Shown: positions 37,366 to 46,404 of the stretch, piece after piece
Numbering within the stretch: position 1 is the stretch's first letter
Layout of the letters: each line of letters begins with the position of its first letter
Notes under the pieces: generated by a model
What the model was told of the DNA's origin: nothing
Databases searched by the model: none
What the model saw: only the letters and a program-made list of their open reading frames with translations
Translations under genes and position numbers: made by a program
Assembly (NCBI GenBank): GCA_017409345.1
Contig: JAFQSX010000037.1
Location: 1-63,592 of the forward strand
Reading direction: 5' to 3'
From: Muribaculaceae bacterium
Lineage (GTDB): Bacteria; Bacteroidota; Bacteroidia; Bacteroidales; Muribaculaceae
DNA length: 63,592 nucleotides

Positions 37366-38295
37366 CTAATGTGTGTTACGTGTTTGAACTTTTTTTCGTT
37401 CAAGGTATTCGCCTAACCACATGCCACCTAGAATGAGTGCGCATCCCAATCCTCCTACAATAGAGAGTTTTTCTCCTAAAAATGCGATGGACGCAATTAG
37501 TGTTATAATAGGGGATATGTACATATAATTAGAGGCTTTTATCGCTCCAAGATGTTTTACTGATTGAGCCCAAAGGATATAGGCAAGCATTGATGCAAAT
37601 GCTCCTAAGAACAAAAGATTTCCCCACACTTCCGGCATTAATAGCACTGACGGATTGCAAATTTCGGGTTGGAAAAACATAAAAGGAAGTGCAGTTAATA
37701 CTCCATAGAAGAAGGTCTTGCGAGAAATAAACATTACACTATAAAGAGCATTTAGTTTTTTCAAAACAAGGCTATAAATAGACCAACTTAATGCGGCGAG
37801 AATTGATAATATGTCGCCAAGTGGGTTCATCTTCACAACAAAACTACTATTAAAGATAACACAAGCCACGCCGGTAAATGCTATAATTGATCCAATGATA
37901 GTGCCTTTGCCCGGTTTTTCGTTCTTATATATCATCCACATTAACAGTGTTGTGATGAGTGGAGAGGTTGTGACAAGCAGTGATACGTTGGTTACGAATG
38001 TATATTCAAGCGCCATGTTTTCGGCAATAAAATATATTGAGCCGGCACATAATCCACATGTCATAAACAATAGTTCATCGCGAAAAGAATTGGCCCATAA
38101 ACGCTTGTGGCATGCGATTAATATCATGAGGTATGCCAAAATAAATCTATAAATATATATTTCGGCAGGACCAAGGCCATTCTCAAGTAACACTTTGGTA
38201 GAGACAAATGAAACGCCCCATGCTGTCACAGTGATGAGCGCACCAATGTGAGCAAGAACAGATGCCGACTTTGTTATGTTACTAAAATTAGCCAT
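37366..38295 (-). CDS. EamA-family drug/metabolite transporter
   Basis: 309 residues with ten hydrophobic segments arranged as two EamA repeats (ITVTAWGVSFVSTKVLLENG in the first; AALSWSIYSLVLKKL in the second). DMT transporters export amino acids or metabolites; the substrate cannot be told. The C-terminal tail is basic. It is monocistronic and convergent with the AlkD-like gene. Confidence 0.88.
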   Translation of the reverse strand: MANFSNITKSASVLAHIGALITVTAWGVSFVSTKVLLENGLGPAEIYIYRFILAYLMILIACHKRLWANSFRDELLFMTCGLCAGSIYFIAENMALEYTFVTNVSLLVTTSPLITTLLMWMIYKNEKPGKGTIIGSIIAFTGVACVIFNSSFVVKMNPLGDILSILAALSWSIYSLVLKKLNALYSVMFISRKTFFYGVLTALPFMFFQPEICNPSVLLMPEVWGNLLFLGAFASMLAYILWAQSVKHLGAIKASNYMYISPIITLIASIAFLGEKLSIVGGLGCALILGGMWLGEYLERKKVQTRNTH

Positions 38296-38527
38296 AAATT
38301 CAATTGTAATTTACAATACAAATTTAAACACAATTTCTCATTTGTCAGTATAAATTTAAAACAAATTTATTTTTATGCATAATTTATTCCTCTATTATGC
38401 GGAATGAATATTGAGTGATAAAAAATTCAAAAAAAGTGGAAAAAATATAGGGCTGCTATAATTTTATTAATAATAGTTGTTATATTTGTAGATATAATTC
38501 AATATTAACTAAAATAAAAATACAATT

Positions 38528-39226
38528 ATGAAATTTTTGAAAGCAATATGCGTAGTTCTGTTGAGCACATCACTTTTATTATCAACAGGTTGTGCGTCAA
38601 TGACAAATACCGGAAAGGGAGCCATGATTGGAGGTGGAGGTGGCGCTGCACTAGGTGCAGGCATCGGAGCTTTGATAGGAAAAGGTAAAGGCGCTGCAAT
38701 TGGTGCAGGTATCGGTGCTGCTGTAGGAGCAGGTGCCGGAGCATTGATTGGCAACAAAATGGATAAGCAACAAAAAGAACTCGAACAACAATTGGCTGAT
38801 GCTGCAAAGGTTGAAGAAGTTACTGATGTTAATGGTTTCCAAGGTATCAAGGTTACATTTGAAGGTGGTATTTTGTTTCCTACAAATGGCACAACATTAA
38901 GTAGTTCTGCAAAAACTAATCTTGCAAAGTTTGCGTCATCGTTGAAGGATAATCCTGATACAGATATTCAAGTATATGGATTTACTGATAATACCGGTTC
39001 AATGGCTGCAAATGAAAAGGTTTCAAATGGTCGTGCTCAATCAGTGCAAAAATATTTGGTTAGTAATGGAGTGGCTGCTAATCGCCTTACTGCAAAAGGG
39101 TTGCCAATGGATTATTATATAGCTGATAATGCAACAGCCGAAGGCCGTGCACAAAACCGTCGCGTTGAAATTTATATCACAGCAAACGAAGATATGATTA
39201 AAAAAGCAAATGATGGTACATTGTAA
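38528..39226 (+). CDS. OmpA family lipoprotein with glycine-zipper domain
   Basis: 232 residues. A lipoprotein signal (VLLSTSLLLSTGCASM) is followed by a Gly-zipper region (about residues 28-75, repeated GAGIGA) that may insert into the membrane. A C-terminal OmpA peptidoglycan-binding domain follows (IQVYGFTDNTGSMAANEKVS, AQNRRVEIYI). The overall plan is like YiaD/Pcp-OmpA proteins. TATATTTG at 38481 is a plausible -7 box about 40 bases upstream. A terminator follows. Confidence 0.93.
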   Translation: MKFLKAICVVLLSTSLLLSTGCASMTNTGKGAMIGGGGGAALGAGIGALIGKGKGAAIGAGIGAAVGAGAGALIGNKMDKQQKELEQQLADAAKVEEVTDVNGFQGIKVTFEGGILFPTNGTTLSSSAKTNLAKFASSLKDNPDTDIQVYGFTDNTGSMAANEKVSNGRAQSVQKYLVSNGVAANRLTAKGLPMDYYIADNATAEGRAQNRRVEIYITANEDMIKKANDGTL

Positions 39227-39260
39227 TAAGGAAAAGAAAAATCCAAAATAAACGATAATA

Positions 39261-39306
39261 AATTGCGAGCGATAGACCTAAATGTCAGTCGCTCGCAATT
39301 TGTTTT
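39261..39306 (+). terminator. intrinsic terminator of the OmpA lipoprotein gene
   Basis: The 12-bp stem AATTGCGAGCGA / TCGCTCGCAATT is followed by TGTTTT. Confidence 0.9.
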
Positions 39307-39390
39307 AAAAGGGTTAAAGCCATGGGTTTTGTTGCATAATTGCTATAAACAACTTATCTTTGCAAAGATAAATTCATAAAAATATTTTGT

Positions 39391-41187
39391 ATGAAAATAA
39401 AAGCCCTAATTGCAGCCGTAGTGTTGTCAATTTCAACTATGACTGCAAATGCGAGTGTCTATAAATTGCCTACAACGACGATAAATGGTAAAGAATATTA
39501 TTACCATGAAGTAAAAGCAAAAGAAACACTCTATTCTCTCTCTCATGAATTGGGGATGTCGCAAGACGAAATGAAGAAATACAATCCATCGTTGGCCGAA
39601 GGATTGAAAGCCGGTACTAATCTCTATTTCCCGGTGGATGAATTAGGTGGAGCCGATGTAAAGGTTGTTCATAAGGTGAAAAAAGGGGAGACTGTCTATG
39701 GGATCAGCAAGGAATATCATATATCAATTGAACAATTGTTGCAATTGAATCCATCGGCACAAGATGGTATTAAAGTGGGTGATGAGTTGTTGATTAAACG
39801 AAATGTTGATTCTGCTCCAAAATCTTCAGCGATTACTCAAACTAAATCATCTGACCAAGGTAAATTGCATATAATAAAAACCGGCGAAACACTATATGCT
39901 ATTGCTGCCAAATATAATACTACTGTAGATAATCTATTAATGTTGAACCCTACATTGTCGATTGAGAAGTATGATGTGGGAACGGTTATTCGTATTAATA
40001 ATCAAGCACCTTTAGCAACAAATAATAATGCAGAGGATGCTGAAGTAGGCGCAAAACAGTCATTGACAGTGGTTTCACGCCCCGAATATGTTGATGAAAA
40101 GACATCGATAACCATCACGAAAAGCAATGAAGTATATAATATTGCAATATTGATGCCTTTCATGTTGAATGAAGAAAAGATTGATAGTAAAACAAATGCT
40201 TATCTTGACTTTTACAAGGGATTTATTCTTGCGGCCGATTCATTGAAAACATCGGGTGCTAAAGTGAAAATATATGCATACGATACATATCGTAGTGTAG
40301 ATTCGGTTAAAGTGTTGTTGCAACGTCCCGAAATATCTCAAATGGATGTGATAATAACACCACCCGGATCAAGTGAAGCCGTGTTGCAAGTGGCATCATT
40401 GAGCGATTCAATTAATGCAAAGGTATTTAATGCGTTTTATGCTAATGACACAACGCATTATATACATGAAAATGTGATTCAGGCCAATATTGTGCGAGAT
40501 AATATGTATGACAAGGCTATATCAGTGCTAGTAGATGAATATGCCGATTATATTCCTGTTATAATAGGATCGACTGCAAATAAGAATCGAGCCACCTTGG
40601 TAGAGGAAATTAAACGTAAATATGAAGAAATAGGTGTGACGTCTCAAGAGATTATTTACAATAAGAAGTTGACGGCAACCGATTTGAGTGAATTGAAAAG
40701 AGGAGTGAAATATCTATTTATCCCATTGTCAAGTACGGAGTCAGAGTTTAATAAATATTCGGCTGCTTTAACTGAATTTATTCAAACCGACTTAGAGAAT
40801 AATGCAACATTTGGTTATCCGGAATGGACCGCATTTAAAGGCGAAAAACTTACAGCATTGCACAATCTCAATGCTGTAGTGTATTCACGCTTTTTCTATA
40901 ATGGCGAAGGGGAAAAGGAAAAGGCATTTGAGGCTAAGTTTGAGGCAGTATATAAAACTGCAATGAAGAAAATGCCACCAATACAGGCGGTAATGGGTTT
41001 TGATTGTGGGTATTATATCATTAATGCATTGCGCCAAACAAAGGGTGATTTAGCACAATATAAGTATGAAGGATTGCAATATACTTTTGATTTAAACGGA
41101 TTGGGCGAAGGTAAAGGTGTGGAAAATCAAGCACTATATTTTGTTTATTATCGTCCTAATAAAAGAATCGAGAAACAGGTGTTTTGA
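39391..41187 (+). CDS. LysM-repeat protein with periplasmic-binding-like domain
   Basis: 598 residues. A signal peptide (MKIKALIAAVVLSISTMTANA) is followed by three LysM domains at about residues 33-80, 93-138 and 157-203 (each with GETxYxI-type motifs), which bind peptidoglycan. From about residue 245 a type I periplasmic-binding-like domain follows (NIAILMPFMLNEEKIDSK, then PPGSSEAVLQVASLSD). Similar LysM plus receptor-ligand-binding proteins are common in Bacteroidetes; their ligand is unknown. TATCTTTG at 39355 is a plausible -7 box. The next barrel gene follows by 29 bases. Confidence 0.87.
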   Translation: MKIKALIAAVVLSISTMTANASVYKLPTTTINGKEYYYHEVKAKETLYSLSHELGMSQDEMKKYNPSLAEGLKAGTNLYFPVDELGGADVKVVHKVKKGETVYGISKEYHISIEQLLQLNPSAQDGIKVGDELLIKRNVDSAPKSSAITQTKSSDQGKLHIIKTGETLYAIAAKYNTTVDNLLMLNPTLSIEKYDVGTVIRINNQAPLATNNNAEDAEVGAKQSLTVVSRPEYVDEKTSITITKSNEVYNIAILMPFMLNEEKIDSKTNAYLDFYKGFILAADSLKTSGAKVKIYAYDTYRSVDSVKVLLQRPEISQMDVIITPPGSSEAVLQVASLSDSINAKVFNAFYANDTTHYIHENVIQANIVRDNMYDKAISVLVDEYADYIPVIIGSTANKNRATLVEEIKRKYEEIGVTSQEIIYNKKLTATDLSELKRGVKYLFIPLSSTESEFNKYSAALTEFIQTDLENNATFGYPEWTAFKGEKLTALHNLNAVVYSRFFYNGEGEKEKAFEAKFEAVYKTAMKKMPPIQAVMGFDCGYYIINALRQTKGDLAQYKYEGLQYTFDLNGLGEGKGVENQALYFVYYRPNKRIEKQVF

Positions 41188-41216
41188 TTAAATTGTGATA
41201 GGAATATAGATTGGGA

Positions 41217-41903
41217 ATGAAGAAGTTTATATTTGCATTATCCTTTATTTGTGGATTAGTGTTTATGGCTAATGCACAGAAATTATATAAATCACATATT
41301 CATGTGGGAGTTAAAGGTGGAGCCACACTTTCATCAATGTCGTTTTCTCCGGGTGTAGAGCAGTCGATGACGCAAGGTTTTACCGGTGGTTTGGTGTTCC
41401 GATATGCCGAAGAACGCCATGTGGGACTTTTGGCCGAATTAAATATTGTGCAAAGAGGTTGGGAAGAGTCATTTGAAGATGGCGAACCATTTGAATATAA
41501 ACGCACTCTCACATATATTCAATTACCGTTGATGACTCATATTTTCTTCGGGAGCCAACGGTTTAAGGGGTTTATTAATCTTGGCCCTGAAATAAGCTAT
41601 ATGATAGGCAACTCGATAAAGTCAAATTTTGATTATAATAACGTATCATCTATTCCTGATTTTCCATTGCAATATCGTATGACTGAGCAAATGGGGATGG
41701 ATATAGAAAATAAGTTCGACTATGGTATCACTGCCGGGCTTGGAATGGAATTTAAATTTAATCGCAAACACTCAATCGCACTCGAAGGTCGTTATTATTT
41801 TGGACTTGGAAATATATTCCCTTCTTCAAAGAAAGATGTATTTGATGCATCTCGCCATTCTTCAATAATGGTAACCCTCGGCTACTACTATCGTATAAAA
41901 TAA
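41217..41903 (+). CDS. PorT-family outer membrane beta-barrel protein
   Basis: About 228 residues with a signal peptide (MKKFIFALSFICGLVFMANA). The barrel begins HVGVKGGATLSSMSF and has typical strands such as GLLAELNIVQRGWEES and FINLGPEISYMIG; the C-terminal strand is IMVTLGYYYRIK. The family is the outer membrane beta-barrel/PorT group. Co-transcription with the LysM gene suggests an envelope pair. The ATG at 41217 is preferred over a TTG six bases earlier. Confidence 0.85.
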   Translation: MKKFIFALSFICGLVFMANAQKLYKSHIHVGVKGGATLSSMSFSPGVEQSMTQGFTGGLVFRYAEERHVGLLAELNIVQRGWEESFEDGEPFEYKRTLTYIQLPLMTHIFFGSQRFKGFINLGPEISYMIGNSIKSNFDYNNVSSIPDFPLQYRMTEQMGMDIENKFDYGITAGLGMEFKFNRKHSIALEGRYYFGLGNIFPSSKKDVFDASRHSSIMVTLGYYYRIK

Positions 41904-41920
41904 TCAAAACTCATAGAAAA

Positions 41921-41952
41921 AAAGAAAGCGAGGCATCAACCTCGCTTTCTTT
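41921..41952 (+). terminator. intrinsic terminator after the PorT-family gene
   Basis: The stem AAAGAAAGCGAGG / CCTCGCTTTCTTT encloses a 6-base loop, just before the tRNA gene on the other strand. Confidence 0.85.
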
Positions 41953-41953
41953 G

Positions 41954-42025
41954 TATCCCCGTGGGGAGTCGAACCCCAATCGTTGGAACCGGAATCCAAT
42001 ATTCTATCCATTGAACTACGGGGAC
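41954..42025 (-). tRNA. tRNA-Arg (anticodon CCG)
   Basis: On the - strand the sequence starts GTCCCCGTAGTTCAATGGAT and folds into a cloverleaf. The acceptor arm is GTCCCCG with CGGGGAT plus discriminator A. The anticodon stem is TTGGA/TCCAA with loop TTCCGGT, and the T arm contains GGTTCGACTCC. The anticodon is CCG, which reads CGG. CCA is not encoded. Confidence 0.93.
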
Positions 42026-42113
42026 AAATAATTATTCTTGAAAAAATATGTGCAAAAGTAGTGGTTTTTTTGTAGTTTTGCAAATAAGAAACCCAACTAC
42101 GGAATAAAGAAAT

Positions 42114-42776
42114 ATGAATGTAAAGATAGAGCCATCATGGCATGAACGCCTTAAAGGGGAATGGACAAAAGAATATTTTGTAAATCTTACAAATTTTGTG
42201 CGTGGAGAATATCGTACAAAAACGATATTTCCACCCGGAGGCAAGATTTTTGCCGCATTTGATGCGTGTCCGTTTGACGATGTGAAAGTGGTGATATTGG
42301 GGCAGGACCCATATCATGATGTTGGGCAGGCCAATGGCTTGTGCTTTTCGGTTAATCCCAGTATTCCTATGCCCCCATCGTTGGTGAATATTTTTAAGGA
42401 GATACGCGATGACTTGGGCAAACCAATTCCTGAAAATGGAGATTTAAGCCGTTGGGCTCGTCAAGGTGTATTGCTACTCAATGCCACATTGACGGTAGAG
42501 GCTCATAAGGCCGGTTCACACCAAAATCGTGGTTGGGAACAATTTACCGACGAGGTGATAATGCGTTTGGCGCAAGATCGCGAAGGAATTGTGTTTATGT
42601 TGTGGGGCTCGTATGCTATTAAAAAGGGCGCGTTTATTGACCGTAACCGCCATTTGGTGTTGACCTCGCCACACCCATCGCCCTTGTCGGCTTATCGGGG
42701 ATTCTTGGGCAATAAGCATTTCTCGAAAGCAAATGAATATCTTGCGGCTCATGGCAAGAGTGTGATAGATTGGTGA
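42114..42776 (+). CDS. ung: uracil-DNA glycosylase
   Basis: Removes uracil from DNA. It has 220 residues, family 1. The catalytic water-activating motif GQDPYHDVGQANGL lies near residue 63, and the Leu-intercalation loop HPSPLSAYRGFLG near 190. Both signature motifs are intact, and VLLLNATLTVEAHKAGSH is also typical. TAGTTTTG at 42073 is a plausible -7 box. A REP-like repeat follows the gene. Confidence 0.97.
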   Translation: MNVKIEPSWHERLKGEWTKEYFVNLTNFVRGEYRTKTIFPPGGKIFAAFDACPFDDVKVVILGQDPYHDVGQANGLCFSVNPSIPMPPSLVNIFKEIRDDLGKPIPENGDLSRWARQGVLLLNATLTVEAHKAGSHQNRGWEQFTDEVIMRLAQDREGIVFMLWGSYAIKKGAFIDRNRHLVLTSPHPSPLSAYRGFLGNKHFSKANEYLAAHGKSVIDW

Positions 42777-42805
42777 ATTTAATTATTAATAATATAAAAA
42801 ATTAA

Positions 42806-42862
42806 CCCCCTCCCGGCTTTGCTGTACTCCTCCGACCGCTGCGCGACAGAGGGAGAGTTTGG
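42806..42862. repeat. REP-like intergenic repeat, copy 2
   Basis: CCCCCTCCCGGCTTTGCTGT, then ACTCCTCCGACCGCTGCGCG, then ACAGAGGGAGAGTTTGG. It closely matches the copy at 43333. Together they form direct repeats on each side of the C-GCAxxG-C-C gene. CTCC and GGAG parts can pair. Confidence 0.7.
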
Positions 42863-42896
42863 TTGAGATGGGGAGAGCAAATAAAATAACTTATTT

Positions 42897-43289
42897 ATGA
42901 AATATACTCTCGAACAAAGAAAAGAACGCGCTCGTGCGTTGCACAAACAAGGATATAACTGCTCGCAATGTGTGGTGATGGTATTTGACGATGTTCACGG
43001 ATTGAGCGAAGATGTTGCTGCTCGTGCTTCGGCCGGTTTTGGCGGAGGAATAGGGGGCATGCGACAAGTCTGTGGCGCCGTGTCGGGCATGGTGATGCTC
43101 GAAGGACTTGTGAAATATTCGCATCCGTCTGACAAACCGATGCTTTATGCCGAGGTAAAGGCTGCAGCCGAGGAATATAAGGCGATGAATGGCTCGGTGG
43201 TGTGTGGCGACTTGTTGAAGCCCGGTCGCAAGCCATGTATCGAACTCATCGAAGATGCTATCACAATTATTGACACACGTTTACGTTAA
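42897..43289 (+). CDS. C-GCAxxG-C-C family redox protein
   Basis: 130 residues. The cysteine pattern defines the family: NCSQCV near residue 22, the QVCGAVSGMVM core near 57-67, then VCGDLL and PCIELI near the C-terminus. Family members are thought to bind a redox cofactor or metal; some relate to split-Soret cytochromes, but no CxxCH haem motif is present here. The role is unknown. The gene is flanked by direct copies of a REP-like repeat. Confidence 0.85.
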   Translation: MKYTLEQRKERARALHKQGYNCSQCVVMVFDDVHGLSEDVAARASAGFGGGIGGMRQVCGAVSGMVMLEGLVKYSHPSDKPMLYAEVKAAAEEYKAMNGSVVCGDLLKPGRKPCIELIEDAITIIDTRLR

Positions 43290-43332
43290 ATAGATATAGA
43301 TAGATTTATAGATAATGCGTATATTTGGATTC

Positions 43333-43393
43333 AACCCCCTCCCGGCTTTGCCCTATTCCTCCTATCGCTGCGCGATAGAGGGAAAGTTTTGTG
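43333..43393. repeat. REP-like intergenic repeat, copy 3
   Basis: CCCCCTCCCGGCTTTGCCCT, then ATTCCTCCTATCGCTGCGCG, then ATAGAGGGAAAGTTTTG. It is a close relative of the copy at 42806. It lies within an upstream in-frame extension of the following gene, which argues that the extension is not translated. Confidence 0.7.
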
Positions 43394-43419
43394 CTGATGT
43401 GAGGTCACATAGGATAGGG

Positions 43420-44682
43420 GTGATTCGGATTTTTACAATATTATTAGCGGTGTTGTTGCCGTCGGTGCTTTTTGCGGCCGATGTTGATGACACACTGAAT
43501 GGTATCTTTGATGCACGCTTTAAGACCTTGCAGGTGAAAGTAGAGGGAAATGATTATGCTCCTCCGGTAATTACACTTGGCACCGATGATAGGGTGATGA
43601 TATCGTTTGATGAATTATCTGAAGAACATAGTTATCTTCGATATTCGCTAGTGCATTGTAATGCCAATTGGCAACCTTCGGGATTGGTTGACTCTGAGTT
43701 TATTGATGGATTTAATCTAGGAGATGTTGAAGAATATGAGTATTCGCAACTGACTAAGGTGCATTATGTGCATTATACAATAGCGTTGCCCAATGATGAG
43801 GTGCGATTTACCGTGTCGGGAAATTACCTGTTGCGTGTTTTCCCTGAAAATGACCCCGAAAACATATTGTTGCAAGCACGATTCATGGTGAGCGAAGCAA
43901 AAGCGATGATAGGAGCAAGTGTGACTTCTCGCACCGATGTGGACTATAATAGTGCGCATCAGCAGTTGTCTCTTGAAGTAGATGCTTCAAAGTTGAATGT
44001 ACAAGATATGTATAATGACTTGAAAGTTATAGTATCGCAAAATTCACGAGTAGATAATGAAGTTGTTGTAGAAAAACCACTTCGTGTGTCGTTGAATAAA
44101 GCATATTATGAGCACCTTTCGCCACTTGTGTTTAAGGCAGGGAATGAATATCGTCGCATGGAGACAGTGTCTGTGACATATCCCGGGATGCATATTGAAG
44201 AGATTGGATATCGAGAACCATATTACTATCAAGTATTAGAAACCGATAAATTACGTTCAATAGGTCAATATCTGTATGACCAGACACAATTTGGTCGTTT
44301 TACTATTCGCGAGTATAACTCATCGCAAAGCGATATAGAGGCCGACTATGTGTTGACTCATTTCTCGTTAGAGTTGCCCGAGCAATATGAATATGGCATC
44401 TTTTTAGATGGAGATTTTACGCATCGTCGCTTTGATCCGGAGTCGCGAATGGTTTATAATCGTGCCACCGGATTATACGAAAAGTCACTTCTTCTAAAAC
44501 AGGGAGCATATAATTATCAATATCTTGCAGTGCCCATCGGCTCAATGTCAGGGGCAACGGCTCCCATTGAAGGCGACTTCTATGAAACGGTAAATGAATA
44601 TCTCGTAAAAGTATATTATCATCGTCCCGGTGAACGCTACGACCGCCTTGTGGGTGTGGCAGTGATTTATTCGGGCAAATAA
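43420..44682 (+). CDS. type IX secretion system plug protein (DUF5103 family)
   Basis: About 420 residues. It matches the DUF5103 family (for example DDRVMISFDELSEEHSYLRY and YSLVHCNANWQPSGL, VHYTIALPN, YEYGIFLDGDFT). Members are described as plug proteins that close the outer-membrane SprA translocon. The signal peptide VIRIFTILLAVLLPSVLFA begins at the GTG at 43420, which follows AGGATAGGG. The upstream ATG at 43315 would translate a REP-like repeat, so GTG is the better start. The other type IX genes are not in the window. Confidence 0.85.
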   Translation: MIRIFTILLAVLLPSVLFAADVDDTLNGIFDARFKTLQVKVEGNDYAPPVITLGTDDRVMISFDELSEEHSYLRYSLVHCNANWQPSGLVDSEFIDGFNLGDVEEYEYSQLTKVHYVHYTIALPNDEVRFTVSGNYLLRVFPENDPENILLQARFMVSEAKAMIGASVTSRTDVDYNSAHQQLSLEVDASKLNVQDMYNDLKVIVSQNSRVDNEVVVEKPLRVSLNKAYYEHLSPLVFKAGNEYRRMETVSVTYPGMHIEEIGYREPYYYQVLETDKLRSIGQYLYDQTQFGRFTIREYNSSQSDIEADYVLTHFSLELPEQYEYGIFLDGDFTHRRFDPESRMVYNRATGLYEKSLLLKQGAYNYQYLAVPIGSMSGATAPIEGDFYETVNEYLVKVYYHRPGERYDRLVGVAVIYSGK

Positions 44683-44713
44683 AATATTAAAATTGGAAAC
44701 TAACGAAGAAATA

Positions 44714-45298
44714 ATGTTACAGATAAAAGATACCCTTGTTTCGCTCGACCTTGCCGAGCAATTCTTTTGTTGCGACCTCGACACTTGTCTTGGCGAATGT
44801 TGTATCGAAGGCGATGCCGGCGCTCCTATCACCGAAGAGGAGCAAGAGAAGATAAAAGAGATACTCCCTGTGATTTGGGACGACCTTTTGCCCCAAGCGC
44901 AAACCGAGATTGAAGCCAATGGAGTGGGGTATGTCGATGAAGAGGGCGATTTGGTGACATCAATCGTCGATGGTAAAAATTGCGTGTTCACTTGCTACGC
45001 TCCCGGAGGTATGTGCCAATGTGCTATTGAAAAGGCCTATCGTGCCGGTAAGATTGACTTCTATAAGCCATCGTCGTGCCATCTTTATCCGGTGCGATTG
45101 AAAGAGTATTCATCGTTTACGGCAGTGAACTATCACCGTTGGAAAATATGCAAATGTGCCGAACTGCTCGGCCGCAAAAATGGTGTGCGCCTATATCAAT
45201 TCCTCAAAGAACCATTGACACGCCGCTTTGGTAAGGATTGGTATGACGAACTCGTGATGGCCTGCGAAGCCTACCTCGAAGAATACGGAGGGAAGTAA
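44714..45298 (+). CDS. DUF3109 family protein
   Basis: A cysteine-rich cytoplasmic protein of about 194 residues with the pattern FFCCDLDTCLGECCIEGDAG near residue 17, then CVFTCYAPGGMCQCAIE and SSCHLYPVRL. It belongs to DUF3109, whose clustered cysteines suggest an iron-sulfur or zinc centre; the function is unknown. The ATG at 44714 begins the conserved MLQIKDTLVSLDLAEQF. It follows the DUF5103 gene by about 30 bases and is probably co-transcribed. Confidence 0.85.
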   Translation: MLQIKDTLVSLDLAEQFFCCDLDTCLGECCIEGDAGAPITEEEQEKIKEILPVIWDDLLPQAQTEIEANGVGYVDEEGDLVTSIVDGKNCVFTCYAPGGMCQCAIEKAYRAGKIDFYKPSSCHLYPVRLKEYSSFTAVNYHRWKICKCAELLGRKNGVRLYQFLKEPLTRRFGKDWYDELVMACEAYLEEYGGK

Positions 45299-45367
45299 TA
45301 ATGCATAATTAACTCGGTCGAGCCTCGTTGAGCCCTCCGGGGGGCATAATGCAAAATTAACGAGGGA

Positions 45368-45540
45368 ATCTTAACTAAACTCTCTTCTTGAAATTTGAAA
45401 AATTTTAGGAGGAACAATGGTGCCAATGAGAGCCAGAACTCTCCTCTTGAAAATTACAAAGTAATTTTTAGGAGGAGTACGGCGAAGTCGGGAGGTGGTT
45501 CATGCTTGATTATTGCCGAGTGCAGCCATTGAAGACATAG
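45368..45540. repeat. REP-like intergenic repeat, copy 4 (inverted and partly duplicated)
   Basis: The 400-base gap 45299-45699 has no gene. It holds two related hairpin units, CTCTTCTTGAAATT..AATTTTAGGAGGA and CTCCTCTTGAAAATTAC..GTAATTTTTAGGAGGAG. These are followed by TACGGCGAAGTCGGGAGGTG and TGATTATTGCCGAGTGCAGC, the reverse complement of the 20175-20240 copy. Short ATGCATAATTAA and GCAGAATT motifs fill the rest. Confidence 0.65.
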
Positions 45541-45619
45541 TTAGTACCACGAAAGGGGAGGTGGTTAGAATAATGCTTATTTAATGCAGGATGCTGAGTG
45601 CTGAATGCAGAATTATAAA

Positions 45620-45665
45620 CAATGGGCTGTATCCAAACTGAATTGTGATACAGCCCATTGGCTTT
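45620..45665. terminator. bidirectional terminator before the PepSY-like gene
   Basis: The 14-bp stem CAATGGGCTGTATC / GATACAGCCCATTG lies between convergent genes, with T- and A-rich flanks. Confidence 0.8.
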
Positions 45666-45699
45666 TATTATGACTTATCTTAACTGTGATTTTGTCGAA

Positions 45700-46143
45700 T
45701 TAACGGCGCCCTTTTATAGAACCGTCGAGATTGAAACGGATTTCGTGGTCATTTGAGTTGTTGATATCGACAACGATGCTGTTGCGGCGGAATTCTACGT
45801 CATCAACTCTGTCGGCAAGACCTTGCGCTATGAGATATTGTAACGCCTTGGCAGGAAGGATAGCCTTCAATACCGATTGAGCAATCACACCATGGTCAGC
45901 CTCGATTTTTACCAGCTTGCCATTGCGATTAAACTCAAGGTCAACGCCATTGCTCAACTCCACATTATACTTCATGTCGTCAATCTCACATTCATAGATT
46001 GTAGTACCCGCATAATGCTTGTTTATAAACGCTTTAGCCTCATTGGGAAGCTCATTTGACGAAATATTTCTGTCGGCAAACGCCACAAAACCGATAGTCG
46101 AAATCAATCCTATCGCTAAAAAAATACCTAAAAATCTTTTCAT
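45700..46143 (-). CDS. PepSY-like exported protein
   Basis: About 147 residues with a signal peptide (MKRFLGIFLAIGLISTIGF, cleavage after AFA). Two similar halves contain the PepSY-like/BLIP-like pattern (ELPNEAKAFINKHYAGTTIY with YNVELSNGVDLEFNRNGKLV, then AILPAKALQYLIAQ with EIRFNLDGSIKG). Such proteins are periplasmic and may bind or inhibit peptidases. An ATG four codons upstream is possible. It marks the left border of the low-GC island. Confidence 0.78.
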   Translation of the reverse strand: MKRFLGIFLAIGLISTIGFVAFADRNISSNELPNEAKAFINKHYAGTTIYECEIDDMKYNVELSNGVDLEFNRNGKLVKIEADHGVIAQSVLKAILPAKALQYLIAQGLADRVDDVEFRRNSIVVDINNSNDHEIRFNLDGSIKGRR

Positions 46144-46361
46144 TCTAATAATCATTTAGTGGTTAATAATGCAATATTACATCATTATGACCAAATAACC
46201 CCTATAAAGTTTAACTTATTTGGAACGATTACAAATAATTTAACTAAAACAAGTGATTTTTTACGATTATTAAGCGTTGCTTTGGAACTCTGTAGAATTG
46301 CAAGATTATATTTTAGTTATAAAAATAAAGATTAACACAATAGAAATCAATTAAATTTGAC

Positions 46362-46369
46362 TATATTTG
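46362..46369 (+). promoter_or_regulatory. candidate -7 box of the island operon
   Basis: TATATTTG fits TAnnTTTG and lies 35 bases before the first island gene. No clear -33 box is visible. Confidence 0.4.
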
Positions 46370-46404
46370 TGAAATATATAAACTAACTTAAAACTAAAAA
46401 ACTA

